Assembly: GCF_000972385.1 (NCBI RefSeq)
Contig: NZ_JXTE01000014.1
Span: forward strand, 70,433 to 134,432
DNA: 64,000 nucleotides
Source of the DNA: Streptomyces sp. WM6386
Lineage (GTDB): Bacteria; Actinomycetota; Actinomycetes; Streptomycetales; Streptomycetaceae
Direction of reading: 5' to 3'
Shown here piece after piece: positions 16,695-25,926 of this stretch. Both the position numbers and the translations under genes were made by a program. Under the pieces are notes generated by a model. It made no database searches. It was given only the letters and a program-made list of their open reading frames with translations, and was not told the DNA's origin. Positions within the stretch are counted from its first letter, which is position 1, and each line of letters begins with the position of its first letter.

Positions 16695-18275
16695 ATGAAT
16701 GACTTCGCCCAGACCTCGTCCGGCATCCCGCTCAAGCCGGTCTACGGACCGGCGGACCGGGTCGTCGAGCCGCCGGAACCCGGGGACTTCCCGTTCACGC
16801 GCGGCAATTACGCCTCCGGCTACCGGGGCCGGCTGTGGACGCTCAGGCAGTACTCGGGGTTCGGTACCGCGGAGGAGTCCAACCGCCGCTACCGGTATCT
16901 GCTGGAACAGGGCGGCACCGGACTGTCGGTCGCCCTCGACCTGCCCACCCAGTGCGGCTACGACTCCGACGACCCCGAGGTGAGCGAGGAGGTCGGGCGG
17001 GTCGGTGTCGCCATCGACACCCTCGCCGACGCCGAGGTGCTCTTCGAGGGCATCCCGCTGGACCGGATCAGCACCAGCTTCACCATCAACGGCACGGCGG
17101 CGATCCTGCTCGCCTTCCATGTGGCCGCCGCCGAGCGCCGGGGCGTGCCGCGGGCGAAGCTGACCGGGACCATCCAGAACGACATCCTCAAGGAGTACGC
17201 CTCCCGCGGGACCTGGATCTGGCCGCCGGAGCCGTCGCTCAGACTGATCGCCGACACCATCGAGTTCTGTGCGGCCGAGGTGCCGCGGTTCAACGCGATC
17301 TCCGTCGCCGGCGCGCACTTCCGCGACGCCGGGGCCAACGCCGTGCAGGAGATGGCGTTCACGCTCGCCGACGGGGTGACGTACTGCGACACCGTGCTGG
17401 AGCGCGGGCGTATGACGATCGATCAGTTCGCACCGCAGGTCTCCTTCTTCTTCTACACGCACGGCGATTTCTTCGAGGAGATCGCCAAGTACCGGGCGGG
17501 GCGCAGGCGTTGGGCGACCATCGTCCGGGAGCGTTACGGGGCGAGCTCCGACAGGGCGGCGATGTTCCGTTTCGGCTGTGTCGCGGGCGGTGCCTCGCTG
17601 TACGCGCCGCAGGCCCGCAACAACACCGTCCGGGTCGCCTACGAGGCGCTGGCCTCCGTGCTCGGCGGTGTCCAGTCGATGTTCACGGCCGCCTGGGACG
17701 AGCCCTTCGCGCTGCCCAGCGAGGAGTCGGCCACGCTCGCCCTGCGCACCCAGCAGATCCTCGCCCACGAGACCGGTGTCGCCCGGGTCGCGGACCCGCT
17801 CGGCGGCTCGTACTTCGTCGAGGCGCTCACCGACGCCACCGAGGAGCGGATCGTCGGGATCATGGCGGATCTGGAGCGGCACGGCGGCATGGTCCGGGCG
17901 ATCGAGGACGGCTATCTGCAAGGCCTCATCGCGGACGAGGCCTACCGTGTCCATCGGGCGGTCGAGGCGGGCGAGCGGCCCGTCATCGGCGTCAACCGGT
18001 ACGCCGACGAGGACGAGCCGGCCCCCGACATCGCCACCTACGAACTCGACGCCAGGGGCCGCGAGACTCAGCTGAAACGGCTCGCCCGGGTCAAGGCCGA
18101 GCGTGACCCGGCCGCCGTCCGCACCCGACTGGCCGCCCTCGCGCGCGCCGCCGAGGGCACCGACAACCTCATGGGTCCGCTCGTCGACTGCGCGGGCGCC
18201 TACTGCACGGTCGGCGAGATGGTCACCGCCCTCAAGAACGTGTGGGGCGAGTTCCAGCAGCCGGTGGTGTTCTGA
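16695..18275 (+). CDS. B12-dependent acyl-CoA mutase, large (substrate) subunit, methylmalonyl-CoA-mutase-like
   Basis: TIM-barrel subunit of 526 residues without a B12-binding domain, the two-protein layout of archaeal methylmalonyl-CoA mutases and of isobutyryl- and 2-hydroxyisobutyryl-CoA mutases. Aligning RQYSGF and AGAHFRDAG with the Propionibacterium enzyme places Tyr53, Arg171 and His208 at the spacing of its Tyr89, Arg207 and His244. Isobutyryl-CoA mutase has Phe and Gln at the first two positions, so a carboxylated substrate such as methylmalonyl-CoA is favoured. The stop overlaps the small-subunit start (TGATG). Confidence 0.9.
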   Translation: MNDFAQTSSGIPLKPVYGPADRVVEPPEPGDFPFTRGNYASGYRGRLWTLRQYSGFGTAEESNRRYRYLLEQGGTGLSVALDLPTQCGYDSDDPEVSEEVGRVGVAIDTLADAEVLFEGIPLDRISTSFTINGTAAILLAFHVAAAERRGVPRAKLTGTIQNDILKEYASRGTWIWPPEPSLRLIADTIEFCAAEVPRFNAISVAGAHFRDAGANAVQEMAFTLADGVTYCDTVLERGRMTIDQFAPQVSFFFYTHGDFFEEIAKYRAGRRRWATIVRERYGASSDRAAMFRFGCVAGGASLYAPQARNNTVRVAYEALASVLGGVQSMFTAAWDEPFALPSEESATLALRTQQILAHETGVARVADPLGGSYFVEALTDATEERIVGIMADLERHGGMVRAIEDGYLQGLIADEAYRVHRAVEAGERPVIGVNRYADEDEPAPDIATYELDARGRETQLKRLARVKAERDPAAVRTRLAALARAAEGTDNLMGPLVDCAGAYCTVGEMVTALKNVWGEFQQPVVF

Positions 18276-18664
18276 TGGGCACCCGGATCCTCATCGCCAA
18301 GCCCGGCCTCGACGGCCACGACCGAGGCGCCAAGATCGTCGCGCGGGCGCTGCGTGACGCCGGGTTCGAGGTCGTCTTCACCGGCATCCGGCAGAAGGTC
18401 GAGGACATCGTGGCGACCGCCGTCCAGGAGGACGTCGCGATGGTCGGCCTCAGCATGCTGTCCGGGGCGCATCTGGCGCTGACCGCCAGGACCGTGGCGG
18501 GCCTGAGAGCGGCGGACGCCGGGGACATCACCGTCGTCGTCGGCGGCACCATCCCGCCGGTGGACGTGCCGCGCCTGAAGGCCGCGGGCGCCGCTGCCGT
18601 GTTCCCCACCGGAACACCCCTTGACGTCGTGGTGGCGGACGTACGCGCCCTCACCTCGCCCTGA
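18275..18664 (+). CDS. B12-binding small subunit of acyl-CoA mutase
   Basis: A 129-residue cobalamin-binding Rossmann domain. The base-off signature DGHDRG (DxHxxG, His15) would supply the lower axial ligand, followed by VGLSMLSGAHL and the GGTIPPVDVPRL nucleotide-loop segment. It is one base out from, and coupled to, the large subunit. Together they should catalyse a radical carbon-skeleton rearrangement. Confidence 0.93.
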   Translation: MGTRILIAKPGLDGHDRGAKIVARALRDAGFEVVFTGIRQKVEDIVATAVQEDVAMVGLSMLSGAHLALTARTVAGLRAADAGDITVVVGGTIPPVDVPRLKAAGAAAVFPTGTPLDVVVADVRALTSP

Positions 18665-18678
18665 CACCTGGAGGGAAC

Positions 18679-19635
18679 GTGCGGATCGGAGTCATGATCG
18701 GGCCCGAGCGGGGGGACTCGGCGCGCAAGGCCGAGCGGATGCTCGCGGATGTGGAGTGGGCCGAGTCGGCCGGGATGGACACCGCCTGGATCCCCCAAGT
18801 CCCCACGGACTTCGACGCGTTGACCGCGGTGGCGCTGATGGGGGCCCGGACCACCCGCATCGAGCTGGGCACCGCCGTCGTCCCCCTCCAGGCCCAGCAC
18901 CCCGTCGCCCTGGCCCGTCAGGCCCTCTCCACGCAGGCGGCCACCGGCGGACGGCTCGCGCTCGGCGTCGGCCCCTCGCACCACTGGATCATCCAGGACA
19001 TGCTCGGCCTGCCCTACGCCCGCCCGGCCGGCCTCACCCGCGACTACCTCGACGTCCTCGACGCGGCATGGCGCGGCCCCGGCCCCGTCGACGTCGAGAA
19101 CCGCACCTACACCGTCCACAACCCCCTCGATCTCGCCCCCGTGGCCCCGCTGCCGATCCTCCTCGCCGCCCTCGGCCCGGTCATGCTGGCCCTCGCCGGG
19201 GAGCGCGCCGACGGAACCGTGCTGTGGATGGCCGACGAACGCGCCGTCGCCGACCATGTCGTCCCGCGCATCACGAAGGCCGCCGAGAGCGCCGGACGCC
19301 CGGCACCCCGCGTCGTCGCCGGCATCCCGGTGTGTCTGTGCGCCCCGTCCGAGGTCGACGCCGCCCGCGAGCGCGCCAACCGGATCCTGGGCGAGGCCGA
19401 GATCTCGCCCAACTACCGGCGGCTGCTGGACCACGGCGACGCCAGGGACGTCGGCGACCTGTGCGCGGCGGGCGACGAGACGGCGATCCGCCGGCGCTTC
19501 AGGCGTTTCGCGGACGCGGGCGTCACCGATCTCTCCGTACGTCTGCTGCCCATCGGCGAGGGCCGCGACGAACTGGTCGCCTCCAAACGCCGCACCCGGG
19601 AGATGATCGCGGACCTCGCGGCGGAGCTCAGGTGA
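18679..19635 (+). CDS. LLM-class, probably F420-dependent oxidoreductase
   Basis: A 318-residue luciferase-like TIM-barrel protein (MRIGVMIGPERGD, ARTTRIELGTAVVPLQAQHPV, LALGVGPSHHWI) of the bacterial luciferase superfamily that in actinomycetes usually uses F420 or FMN. The GTG start has GGAGGG upstream. It sits between the mutase subunits and a CoA-transferase and is coupled to the latter by GTGA, so it probably reduces or oxidises a CoA-pathway intermediate. Substrate unknown. Confidence 0.88.
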   Translation: MRIGVMIGPERGDSARKAERMLADVEWAESAGMDTAWIPQVPTDFDALTAVALMGARTTRIELGTAVVPLQAQHPVALARQALSTQAATGGRLALGVGPSHHWIIQDMLGLPYARPAGLTRDYLDVLDAAWRGPGPVDVENRTYTVHNPLDLAPVAPLPILLAALGPVMLALAGERADGTVLWMADERAVADHVVPRITKAAESAGRPAPRVVAGIPVCLCAPSEVDAARERANRILGEAEISPNYRRLLDHGDARDVGDLCAAGDETAIRRRFRRFADAGVTDLSVRLLPIGEGRDELVASKRRTREMIADLAAELR

Positions 19636-20678
19636 CCCCCGGACCCCTTGCGGGCCTGCGCATCCTCGAAGTCGGTCACATCCTCGCGGGCCCGTTCGCC
19701 ACCATGCACCTCGCCGACCTCGGCGCCGAGGTCACCAAGGTCGAGCCGCCCGGCGGGGACCTCTCGCGCCAGGTCGGCGACGCCTACTTCGCCAGCATCA
19801 ACCGCGGCAAGCGCAGCATCTGCCTCGACCTCACCACGGACCAAGGGCAGGCACACCTGGGCGAGTTGGCGGCCGACGCGCACGCCCTGCTGGTCAACCT
19901 CAAGCCGTCGGTCGTACGACGGCTGGGGCTGACGTACGACAGTCTGCGCCGGTACAACGAGCGGATCGTCTGCGTGGCCGTCACCGGCTACGGCCTGGAC
20001 GCCGGTGACGACCCGGCCTTCGACTACGTCATCCAGGCCGCCACCGGTGTCGCCGCCCTCACCGGCGACCCCGACGGCCCGCCGACCCTGCCCGGGTACT
20101 CCTCGGTCGACAACTCCGCCGCCCTGACCGCCGCGTTGGGACTGCTCGCCCAGATCGTGTCCGGCCGCGGCGGGCAGGTCGACGTGGCGCTGCGGGACGT
20201 GATGCTGTCCCAGCTCAACTACCGGGCGTCCGCCTACCTCAACGACGGGGTCGAGCCGCGCCGGCTGCCGTTCGGCGCGCACGCGTACTACGTGCCGGCC
20301 CAGCTGTTCCCCACGGCGGCAGGCCACTTGGCCCTGTTCATCACGCACGACGGCTTCTGGAAGACCTTCGCCGCGGAGGCCGGTGTCGAGGGCTTCCCGA
20401 CCATGGCGGAGCGGGCGGAGCGGCGGGACGAGGTCCTCGACGTCGTCACGCGGGCACTGAGCTCCGACACCGCCAAGCGCTGGGAGGCCCGGCTGCGGCC
20501 GCTCGGCATCGCGGCGGCGGCCGTCCGCACACTCCCCGAGGCCCTGGCGGCGACACCCGAGGTGATCGTGCAGGCCGGTGACTTCAGGCTGGTCGGCAGT
20601 CCCATCAGGATCGCCGGATACGAGCCCGCCTACGGCCCGCCGCCCGAGCTGGGCTCACTCGTAGTGGACGGTGACTGA
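19632..20678 (+). CDS. CaiB/BaiF (class III) CoA-transferase
   Basis: Cytoplasmic family III CoA-transferase or racemase of 348 residues: LRILEVGHILAGPFATMHLADLGAEVTKVEPP at the start (key residues GPFATM and KVEPP), NRGKRSICLDL, and GGQVDVALRDVML in which the catalytic Asp is expected. Alpha-methylacyl-CoA racemases belong to the same family and would fit a branched side-chain pathway. It ends the mutase operon and overlaps the end of the convergent reductase gene by 24 bp. Confidence 0.9.
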   Translation: MTPGPLAGLRILEVGHILAGPFATMHLADLGAEVTKVEPPGGDLSRQVGDAYFASINRGKRSICLDLTTDQGQAHLGELAADAHALLVNLKPSVVRRLGLTYDSLRRYNERIVCVAVTGYGLDAGDDPAFDYVIQAATGVAALTGDPDGPPTLPGYSSVDNSAALTAALGLLAQIVSGRGGQVDVALRDVMLSQLNYRASAYLNDGVEPRRLPFGAHAYYVPAQLFPTAAGHLALFITHDGFWKTFAAEAGVEGFPTMAERAERRDEVLDVVTRALSSDTAKRWEARLRPLGIAAAAVRTLPEALAATPEVIVQAGDFRLVGSPIRIAGYEPAYGPPPELGSLVVDGD

Positions 20679-21647
20679 TCCCTCGTCGGGTACGCCCTGA
20701 CAGGTGAGGACATAGCCCTCGGCCACCTCGTCCTGCGTCAGGGCGTCGTTCACACGCATGGTGGCGCTGCCCTCGGTGATCCTGGCCATGCAGGTGGCGC
20801 AGTTGCCCGCCTCGCAGGAGAAGGGCGGGGTGAGGCCGGCCCGCCGGGCGCTCTGCAGAAGCGTCTCGTTCGGGTGCTTCGTGATGGTGGCGCGCTTGGT
20901 GCCGAGGACGATGGTGACGGTGCCGCTGTCCACCGGCTGTGCCACGGGCGGTGGCTCGGGCGCTGCGCCGAACCGCTCGCTGAACACCCGGCCCGGCCCC
21001 GGCAGCACCGTCTCCACCAGCTCCATGAAGGGCTCGGGCCCGCACACATACGCGTCCGCACCGCCCTCCGCACCGACGAACTCCCGTATCGCGTCCGCGT
21101 CGAGGAGTCCCCGCTCGGCATCGAGATGCCGTACGACGGTCAGCCGGCCCGGGAACTTGGCGGCCAGCTCCGTCAGCGCCGCGTCGAAGATCGCCGAGGC
21201 CCGGTCCCGGTCGGCGCACAGCAGCCGCACCGGCCGGCAGGTCGCGGCCAGCGCGCTCTTGGCCAGGGAGAGGATCGGGGTGATGCCGCTGCCGCCGCTG
21301 AAGCCGAGCAGCGGAGTCTGTGCCGGACGCAGACAGAACAGGCCCCGCGGCTGGGTGAGTTCGACCTCGTCGCCCTCGCCGACATGGTCGTGCAGCCAGT
21401 TGGAGACCTTGCCGCCGGGGACGCGCTTGACCGTCGTCATCAGCTCGGCGTCCGTCTCCGGGGCGCTCGACATCGAGTAGGAGCGCAGCAGCTCCTTGCC
21501 GTCGGCCCGGATCCGGAAGACACAGAACTGCCCTGCCTGGTAGGCGAACGGGCCGTCGTGCGGGTCGAGGACGAAGGTCCGGGCGTCGGGAGTCTCCTGG
21601 ACGATCTTGACGACGGTCGCGCGCCGGAACAGGGCGGGGCTCGCCAT
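20655..21647 (-). CDS. Ferredoxin-NAD(P)H reductase with C-terminal 2Fe-2S domain (oxygenase reductase, KshB/HcaD/PaaE-like)
   Basis: A 330-residue electron-transfer protein. The FAD domain carries RSYSMSS (about residue 55), the NAD(P) domain GFSGGSGITPIL and YVCGPEPFM, and the plant-type ferredoxin domain CEAGNCATC plus a distal LTCQ cysteine. It should feed electrons to a Rieske oxygenase such as the one at 57031, the only candidate here, since no reductase lies beside that gene. The Shine-Dalgarno GAGGAGGG is excellent. A perfect regulon operator lies 44 bp upstream. Confidence 0.92.
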   Translation of the reverse strand: MASPALFRRATVVKIVQETPDARTFVLDPHDGPFAYQAGQFCVFRIRADGKELLRSYSMSSAPETDAELMTTVKRVPGGKVSNWLHDHVGEGDEVELTQPRGLFCLRPAQTPLLGFSGGSGITPILSLAKSALAATCRPVRLLCADRDRASAIFDAALTELAAKFPGRLTVVRHLDAERGLLDADAIREFVGAEGGADAYVCGPEPFMELVETVLPGPGRVFSERFGAAPEPPPVAQPVDSGTVTIVLGTKRATITKHPNETLLQSARRAGLTPPFSCEAGNCATCMARITEGSATMRVNDALTQDEVAEGYVLTCQGVPDEGSVTVHYE

Positions 21648-21690
21648 GGACGACCCTCCTCGGGCTCTGGTATCAAGGTTCTATCACTGC

Positions 21691-21705
21691 GAGAATACTA
21701 TTCTC
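21691..21705. promoter_or_regulatory. Perfect regulon operator B
   Basis: GAGAATACTATTCTC, 12 of 12 arm positions, between the divergent oxygenase reductase and acyl-CoA synthetase operon. Confidence 0.85.
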
Positions 21706-21745
21706 ATCATGCAGATGGGACCCTCTCAACAGGCGGGGACGAGAG

Positions 21746-23149
21746 ATGAGAGAACGGGCCGCGCTGGTCTTCGAGGACCGGGAGTACACCCTGGCCGCAC
21801 TGGAGGGCCTCGCGGACGGGCTGGCCGGCGAGTTGGAGCGGCGAGGTGTGCGGGCGGGGGAGCGGGTCGCGCTGATGTCCTCCAACCGGCCCGAGTTCGT
21901 GGTCGCGGTGCGGGCCGTGTGGCGGCTCGGCGCGGCGGTCGTGCTGCTCAGCCCGGCCTGGAAGCGGGGCGAGGTGGAACACGCCCTGGAGATCACCGGG
22001 GCGAGGCACGCCGTCGGTGACCATCCGGTGCTGGCGGAACTGATGCCGATGCGGCACCTGGACGAACCGGTCGCCCCCGGGTCGGGCTCCTTCGCACGAT
22101 CCCCCGAACAGGCCGACGCCGTCCTGGTGTTCAGCTCCGGCACGACCGGCATGCCCAAGGCCGTACGGCACACCCACGCGTCCCTCGCCGCCGCCGTACG
22201 GCACTGGCGCGACGCCCTGCGACTGACGTCACGGGACCGCATCCAGATCGCCACACCGCCCTCGCACATCCTCGGCCTCCTCAACATCGTCACCGCCCTG
22301 GAGACGGGCGCCTGGCTGCGGCTGCACCGCCGCTTCGACCTCGACCGGCTGCTCCAGCACATCGAACGCGACCGCATCACCGTCGAGATGGCCGTCGCCC
22401 CCATCGCACTCGCCATCGCCTCGCACCCGAAGCTGGAGTCGTACGACCTCTCCTCGCTCCGCTACATCATGTGGGGCGCCACACCGGTCACCCCGAGCGT
22501 CGCCGAGGCCGTCACCCGGCGCACCGGGGTCGGCTGGGTGCCCGCCTACGGAGCCACCGAACTGCCCGTCATCGCCTGCAACCCGCTCGACGGGGCCCGC
22601 CTGGACACCCCGGGACGGCCCGTGCCGGGGGTCAGCGCGCGGGTGGTCTCCCTGGACACCGGGCTGCCGGTCGGGCCGGGGGAGAGCGGCGAGATCGAGG
22701 TCCGCTCCGACTCCCTGATGGCCGGCTATCTGCCCGCCGAGGCGACGGTGGAGGCCCTGCACGACGGCTGGTACCGGACCGGGGACGTCGGCAGTCTCGA
22801 CGCCGACGGCTGGCTGCGGCTCACCGACCGCTCCAAGGAGATGATCAAAGTGCGGGCGTTCCAGGTCGCGCCCGCGGAGGTGGAGGCCGTGCTGCACGGC
22901 CATCCCGCGGTCGCCGACTGCGCGGTGTTCGGCGTCCCCGACCCGGCCGACGGGGAGGCGATCGTCGCGGCCGTACGCACGACCCGCCCGGTGGCGGCGG
23001 CCGAGCTCATCGAACTGGTCGGCGCGCGGCTCGCCTCCTACAAGCGACCGAGCCATGTGGAGTTCGTGCCAGAGATCCCCCGCCTGCCGTCCGGCAAGGT
23101 CCTGCGCCGGGTCCTCAAGGAGCGTCATGGATGTCCGTCTGACAGCTGA
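21746..23149 (+). CDS. Acyl-CoA synthetase (AMP-forming)
   Basis: A 467-residue ANL-superfamily ligase that would activate a carboxylic acid to its CoA thioester. The P-loop FSSGTTGMPKAVRHTH, the PAYGATELPVIA motif, WYRTGDVGSLDADGWL and the C-terminal PRLPSGKVLRR with the catalytic lysine are all visible. It is shorter than typical fatty-acyl ligases. First gene of an operon with a split acyl-CoA dehydrogenase and a hydratase, overlapping the next gene by 23 bp. The start ATG has a weak ribosome-binding site close to operator B. Confidence 0.92.
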   Translation: MRERAALVFEDREYTLAALEGLADGLAGELERRGVRAGERVALMSSNRPEFVVAVRAVWRLGAAVVLLSPAWKRGEVEHALEITGARHAVGDHPVLAELMPMRHLDEPVAPGSGSFARSPEQADAVLVFSSGTTGMPKAVRHTHASLAAAVRHWRDALRLTSRDRIQIATPPSHILGLLNIVTALETGAWLRLHRRFDLDRLLQHIERDRITVEMAVAPIALAIASHPKLESYDLSSLRYIMWGATPVTPSVAEAVTRRTGVGWVPAYGATELPVIACNPLDGARLDTPGRPVPGVSARVVSLDTGLPVGPGESGEIEVRSDSLMAGYLPAEATVEALHDGWYRTGDVGSLDADGWLRLTDRSKEMIKVRAFQVAPAEVEAVLHGHPAVADCAVFGVPDPADGEAIVAAVRTTRPVAAAELIELVGARLASYKRPSHVEFVPEIPRLPSGKVLRRVLKERHGCPSDS

Positions 23150-24020
23150 ACAACGTCAACTACGCGCTGCGGCGGCCCGGTTGGCCGACCATCTCGGTCC
23201 CGGCTCTGTCCTCGACCTGGACGACGGCGACCGCATCGCACGGCTGGAGAAGGCCGTCGAGGCCACCGGCTGGCGGGCCCTGCGCTCGGACGGGGCGTCG
23301 GGGGTCGAAGTCGCCCTGGTGGTCGAGGAGTTCGGGCGCGGCCTGGTCGACGTACCGCTCCTGGGCCCCGTACTCGCCGACGACCTGGCCCCGGGGGTCC
23401 CGGCGGCCACCGTCGTCGTGGACGGCGGGGCGCGGGACGCGCGGGGCCTGCGCAAGGGCGTCTTCGCGGAAGGCGGCCGTGTGCTGGCCGTCGACATCGG
23501 CCCCCTCATCCCGGGCGCCGACCTGACCCGCCACAACGCCTCCGTCACCGGCCCGCCGGAACGGATCGGCACCCTGAGCGCCGAAACCTGCGCCCGCCGA
23601 CGGGCGTTGGCCCTCGTGGCCACCACCGCCGACCTGGTCGGCACGGCCCGTGGCGCCCACACGCTGGCCGTCGCCCACGCCAAGCTGCGTGAGCAGTACG
23701 GCAGGCCGATCGGCACCTACCAGGCCGTGGCCCATCTGCTCGCCGAGGGACTGGCGTCCATCGAGGGCTCGGTGAGCGTGCTGCGGCACGCGGCCTGGGC
23801 GGTCGACGAGCTCACGCCCGAAGAGGCGCTCAGGGCGGCCCGGATCGCGAAGCTGTACTGCGCCCGCGCCGCCCGCACCGTCTGCGAGACGGCGATCCAG
23901 GTGCACGGCGGCATCGGCAACACCTGGGAGTGCCTCGCCCACGTCCATCTGCGGCGCGCCCTGGCGTCCACCGAGCTGTTCCCCGTACGCCTGGAGGAGA
24001 TCGACCGTGGACTTTCGTGA
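23127..24020 (+). CDS. Acyl-CoA dehydrogenase, small partner subunit (pair 1)
   Basis: A 297-residue half-type acyl-CoA dehydrogenase. It lacks the EPGAGSD segment of the beta-barrel domain but has REQYGRPIGTYQAVAH and the active-site VHGGIGNTWE with Glu268 where MCAD has its catalytic base. The missing elements are in the next gene. This is the arrangement of the heterotetrameric steroid-side-chain dehydrogenases of mycobacteria (ChsE-type). An AAGGAG lies before ATG 23127 inside the synthetase gene. Electrons would go to ETF. Confidence 0.9.
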   Translation: MDVRLTAEQRQLRAAAARLADHLGPGSVLDLDDGDRIARLEKAVEATGWRALRSDGASGVEVALVVEEFGRGLVDVPLLGPVLADDLAPGVPAATVVVDGGARDARGLRKGVFAEGGRVLAVDIGPLIPGADLTRHNASVTGPPERIGTLSAETCARRRALALVATTADLVGTARGAHTLAVAHAKLREQYGRPIGTYQAVAHLLAEGLASIEGSVSVLRHAAWAVDELTPEEALRAARIAKLYCARAARTVCETAIQVHGGIGNTWECLAHVHLRRALASTELFPVRLEEIDRGLS

Positions 24021-25095
24021 CTCCCCGCAGGAGGCCGCCTTCCGGGAGCGGCTGCGGACCTGGCTGACCGAGCGGGCCGGGGAGTTCCCGACCTCGGGCG
24101 ACGCCTACTGGGCGCGGCAGGGGGACTGGCACCGGGCGCTCCACGCGGCCGGCTTCTTCGGACTGTCCTGGCCCAAGGCGTACGGCGGTCAGGAACTGCC
24201 GCCCGTCTACGACGTCATCCTGGACGAGGAACTGGCCCGCGCCGGGACCCCGGCCCGCCCCAGCCTCGGCTACCTCGTGCAGGGCCTGGGCCGGCACGGC
24301 AGCGAGGAGCTGCGCCGCCGGTTCCTGCCCGGCATGATCGACGGCACCGAGCGCTGGTGTCAGGGCTTCAGCGAACCCGGTGCCGGGTCCGACCTCGCGG
24401 CCCTGACCACCAGCGCCACCCGTGACGGCGACACCTACGTCGTGCGCGGCCACAAGATCTGGACCAGCTACTCCGACGTCGCCGACCGGTGCCTGCTCCT
24501 CGCGCGCACCGATCCCGACGTACCCCGGCACGAGGGCCTCTCGGCGTTCGTGATCGCCATGAACCAAGTCGGCATCGAGCAGCGCCCGTTGACGATGATG
24601 AACGGGGTGACCAAGGAGTTCGGCCAGGTCCTCTTCGACGGCGCGACCGTGCCCGCGGACCAGATGGTCGGAGCGCCCGGCGAGGGCTGGGCGCTCGCCA
24701 TGACGGTCGTGGGGCATGAGCGGGAGCCCGCGACGCTGGGCTTCTCGGCCCGGTACGGCAAGCTCGTACGCGAACTCGCCGCCCGCACGCCGGGCGCCGC
24801 GCCACCGGAGCTGGCCTGGGCCGTCGTGGAGACGGAGATGCTGCGCCTGCACGTAAGGCGGCGGCTGTCCGAGCAGCTGGACGGGGTCTCGCACGGCCCG
24901 GAGGGGTCGTTGGACAAGCTGCTGATGACCTGGACGGAACAGACGGTCGGGCACGCGGCCCTCGCGATCGGCGGCACCGGCGACCCGGAGCTGCTGAACG
25001 CGTACCTCTACACCCGGGCGCAGAGCGTCATGGGCGGCACCTCGCAGATCCAGAAGAACATCATCGCCTCGCGCATCCTCGGACTGGGAGCCTGA
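24007..25095 (+). CDS. Acyl-CoA dehydrogenase, large partner subunit (pair 1)
   Basis: A 362-residue partner to the preceding protein. It has FSEPGAGSDLAAL and IWTSYSDVADR of the FAD/substrate-binding middle domain and MGGTSQIQKNIIASRILGL for FAD binding, but no GGxGxTxE active-site strand, which the small subunit supplies. GTG start with GGAGGAG, overlapping the small subunit by 14 bp, so equal production is likely. Confidence 0.92.
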   Translation: MDFRDSPQEAAFRERLRTWLTERAGEFPTSGDAYWARQGDWHRALHAAGFFGLSWPKAYGGQELPPVYDVILDEELARAGTPARPSLGYLVQGLGRHGSEELRRRFLPGMIDGTERWCQGFSEPGAGSDLAALTTSATRDGDTYVVRGHKIWTSYSDVADRCLLLARTDPDVPRHEGLSAFVIAMNQVGIEQRPLTMMNGVTKEFGQVLFDGATVPADQMVGAPGEGWALAMTVVGHEREPATLGFSARYGKLVRELAARTPGAAPPELAWAVVETEMLRLHVRRRLSEQLDGVSHGPEGSLDKLLMTWTEQTVGHAALAIGGTGDPELLNAYLYTRAQSVMGGTSQIQKNIIASRILGLGA

Positions 25096-25096
25096 C

Positions 25097-25870
25097 GTGA
25101 CGGAGAACCTGTACGGCATGCCAAAAGAGATCCAGGTCCGGGCGGACGGCCCGCTGCGGATCATCACCCTGAACCGGCCCGACGCACTCAACGCCGTCGA
25201 CGACTCGCTCCACACCGGCCTCGCCCGGCTGTGGCTTCGCCTGGGCGAGGACCGCGACGCCCGTGCGGCGGTGCTCACCGGCGCGGGCAAGGCGTTCTCG
25301 GCGGGCGGTGACTTCGGCTATCTCGACGAGATCCGGCAGGACGCGGACCTGCGCGCCCGCACCATCGCGCACGGCCGGGACATCGTCCTCGGCATGGTCC
25401 GCTGCCGGGTCCCCGTCGTCGCGGCCGTCAACGGGCCCGCCGTGGGCCTGGGGTGCAGCCTCGTCGCCCTCAGCGACACCGTCTACATCGCCGAGTCCGC
25501 CTATCTGTCCGACCCGCACGTCCAGGTCGGCCTGGTCGCCGCCGACGGCGGCCCGCTCACCTGGCCTCTGCACACCAGCCTGCTGCTTGCCAAGGAGTAC
25601 GCCCTGACCGGCGCCCGTATCCCGGCCGGGAAGGCCGTCGCCATGGGCCTCGCGAACCATGTGGTGGCCGACCCCCTGGCCGAGGCGACGGCCTGCGCCA
25701 AGCGGATCGCGGGACTGCCCAGGCAGGCCGTCGAGAGCACGAAAAGGCTTCTCAACCTGCACCTGGAACGGGCGGTCCTCGCGACCCTCGACTTCGCGAC
25801 GACGGCCGAGGAACAGTCCTTCCAGACGGAGGACTTCCGCTCGACCCTCGCGCGGCTGACCGGTCAGTAG
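25097..25870 (+). CDS. Enoyl-CoA hydratase/isomerase
   Basis: A 257-residue crotonase (ITLNRPDALNAV, FSAGGDFGYLD, GPAVGLGCSLVALSD). The usual second catalytic-Glu segment reads HVQVGLVAADGG, so Glu is not present at the common EVxLGLxP position and an isomerase or modified hydratase role is possible. One base follows the dehydrogenase stop. It would act on the enoyl-CoA from pair 1. Confidence 0.88.
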   Translation: MTENLYGMPKEIQVRADGPLRIITLNRPDALNAVDDSLHTGLARLWLRLGEDRDARAAVLTGAGKAFSAGGDFGYLDEIRQDADLRARTIAHGRDIVLGMVRCRVPVVAAVNGPAVGLGCSLVALSDTVYIAESAYLSDPHVQVGLVAADGGPLTWPLHTSLLLAKEYALTGARIPAGKAVAMGLANHVVADPLAEATACAKRIAGLPRQAVESTKRLLNLHLERAVLATLDFATTAEEQSFQTEDFRSTLARLTGQ

Positions 25871-25926
25871 GCTGCCGTAACGATCTTCATGCGCGTGATC
25901 ACCACACTGGTCAGGACGGTGACACC

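Noticed and set aside
21691..21705. KstR or KstR2 cholesterol-regulon operator
   Set aside because: The arms GAGAAT/ATTCTC do not match the AAC/GTT or CAAG/CTTG cores of those mycobacterial sites.
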